From: JAADDG01 sp964450755
Lineage (GTDB): Bacteria > Campylobacterota > Campylobacteria > Campylobacterales > JAADDG01
Reading direction: 5' to 3'
Length of the DNA stretch: 6,724 nucleotides
Assembly (NCBI GenBank): GCA_964450755.1
Contig: CAYVDJ010000111.1
Coordinates: forward strand, 1 to 6,724
Numbering within the stretch: the first letter of the stretch is position 1; each line of letters opens with the position of its first letter. The notes under the pieces were generated by a model. The model did no database searches and was not told the DNA's origin. It was given only the letters and a program-made list of their open reading frames with translations. A program made the translations under genes and the position numbers. Shown one piece after another: positions 6,385 to 6,724 of the stretch.

Positions 6385-6724
6385 CTATTTTTTCAAATGT
6401 TTTTGATAAACATCCCATCTGGGATAAACAAAAACGGTTTTTCTGTCAACCACTATCTTTTTGGCATCATCAGTTGCATAAGCTCTTATCGTTACAGGTA
6501 TAGGAGTATCTTTTTTACTGTCCTTTACCAAAGGTTTGTCTGTTTGAAGTATAACTATCTTTTTGACTTTTTTACCTGCTATAAGTTTAAACTCTTTTTT
6601 AGGTCTTTTGATAGTTATATCTTTATTGTCTAAAACCTTAAAGTAGTATTTATGATCTTTTATATCTGTATTTTGAAACAAAAAGACATAAGAGTTCTCT
6701 ACTACTCCGTTTGGCTCTATTTTA
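6385..6724 (-). CDS. ccoG: CcoG (FixG/RdxA) cbb3 oxidase assembly protein, C-terminal part only
   Basis: This is the C-terminal 113 residues of CcoG, a membrane polyferredoxin thought to reduce copper(II) during cbb3 oxidase assembly. Its iron-sulfur and membrane regions lie beyond the right edge. The visible part is the Ig-like FixG C-terminal domain: an ENSYVFLFQN strand (positions 9-18 of the visible fragment, after IEPNGVV) corresponds to the conserved ENxYxLxxxN segment. DHKYYFKV, TPIPVTIRAYA and a final KTVFVYPRWD segment complete the beta sandwich. The frame is open to the window edge, so an apparent start near 6681 is internal. The stop is TAG at 6385-6387, 16 bases before the small membrane protein gene. 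The call rests on this domain and on the ccoI/ccoS/ccoH neighbours; the diagnostic cysteines cannot be seen here. Confidence 0.85.
   Translation of the reverse strand, partial: KIEPNGVVENSYVFLFQNTDIKDHKYYFKVLDNKDITIKRPKKEFKLIAGKKVKKIVILQTDKPLVKDSKKDTPIPVTIRAYATDDAKKIVVDRKTVFVYPRWDVYQKHLKK

Noticed and set aside
6286..6633. Plus-strand open frame of 115 codons opposite ccoG and the small membrane gene
   Set aside because: The product is Phe/Tyr/Ser-rich, as expected for the reverse of lysine-rich coding sequence. The minus-strand FixG C-terminal domain explains the region.
6385..6681. A complete 98-residue gene starting at 6681
   Set aside because: The frame continues upstream to the window edge with family-consistent FixG_C sequence, and the codon at 6679-6681 is an internal TTG, so this is a truncated ccoG.
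1..6724. Mobile elements, CRISPR arrays, tRNA or rRNA genes
   Set aside because: No repeat-spacer pattern, transposase, terminal inverted repeats or RNA gene signature was seen; nearly the whole window is coding.

Overview
The window is a gene-dense, roughly one-third G+C stretch in which every supported gene lies on the minus strand. It runs from the end of ccoG (right edge) to the first two thirds of porA (left edge). The proteins resemble those of Campylobacterota (formerly Epsilonproteobacteria). The four-gene pyruvate oxidoreductase arrangement in gamma-delta-alpha order matches the porCDAB operon of Helicobacter and Campylobacter, and the cbb3 oxidase assembly genes belong to the same kind of microaerobic lifestyle. 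I cannot place the genus from sequence alone; a free-living sulfur- or hydrogen-oxidising relative would fit as well as a host-associated one.

Region 1 (6724 down to 2510) is a cytochrome cbb3 oxidase maturation cluster. In order of transcription it holds the ccoG C-terminus, an unnamed 33-residue single-span membrane protein (6267-6368), a TPM-like membrane-anchored protein (5658-6266), the copper P-type ATPase ccoI, the small membrane protein ccoS, and ccoH (fixH-like). Gaps run from 20 bases down to a 1-base overlap, so the genes are almost certainly co-transcribed and partly translationally coupled. CcoG, CcoI, CcoS and CcoH are the known set that delivers copper and haem to the oxidase; the structural genes ccoNOQP are not in the window.

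Region 2 (2499-1861) is a HAD-family phosphatase of the Gph type. It sits 10 bases after ccoH and is probably the last gene of the cco transcript. It and ccoI both start at TTG.

Region 3 (1860-1787) is the only real intergenic gap, 74 bases. It is A+T-rich, with a possible -10 box and a strong ribosome binding site, and is the likely start of the second operon.

Region 4 (1786 to 1) is porC, porD and porA. They encode the gamma, delta (two 4Fe-4S clusters) and alpha subunits of pyruvate:ferredoxin/flavodoxin oxidoreductase. The beta subunit gene should lie just beyond the left edge. The enzyme links pyruvate and acetyl-CoA with low-potential electrons, while the cbb3 oxidase gives high-affinity oxygen respiration.

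Most of this is ordinary core metabolism. The part that looks least described is the pair between ccoG and ccoI: the 33-residue membrane peptide and the TPM-like protein joined directly to it.
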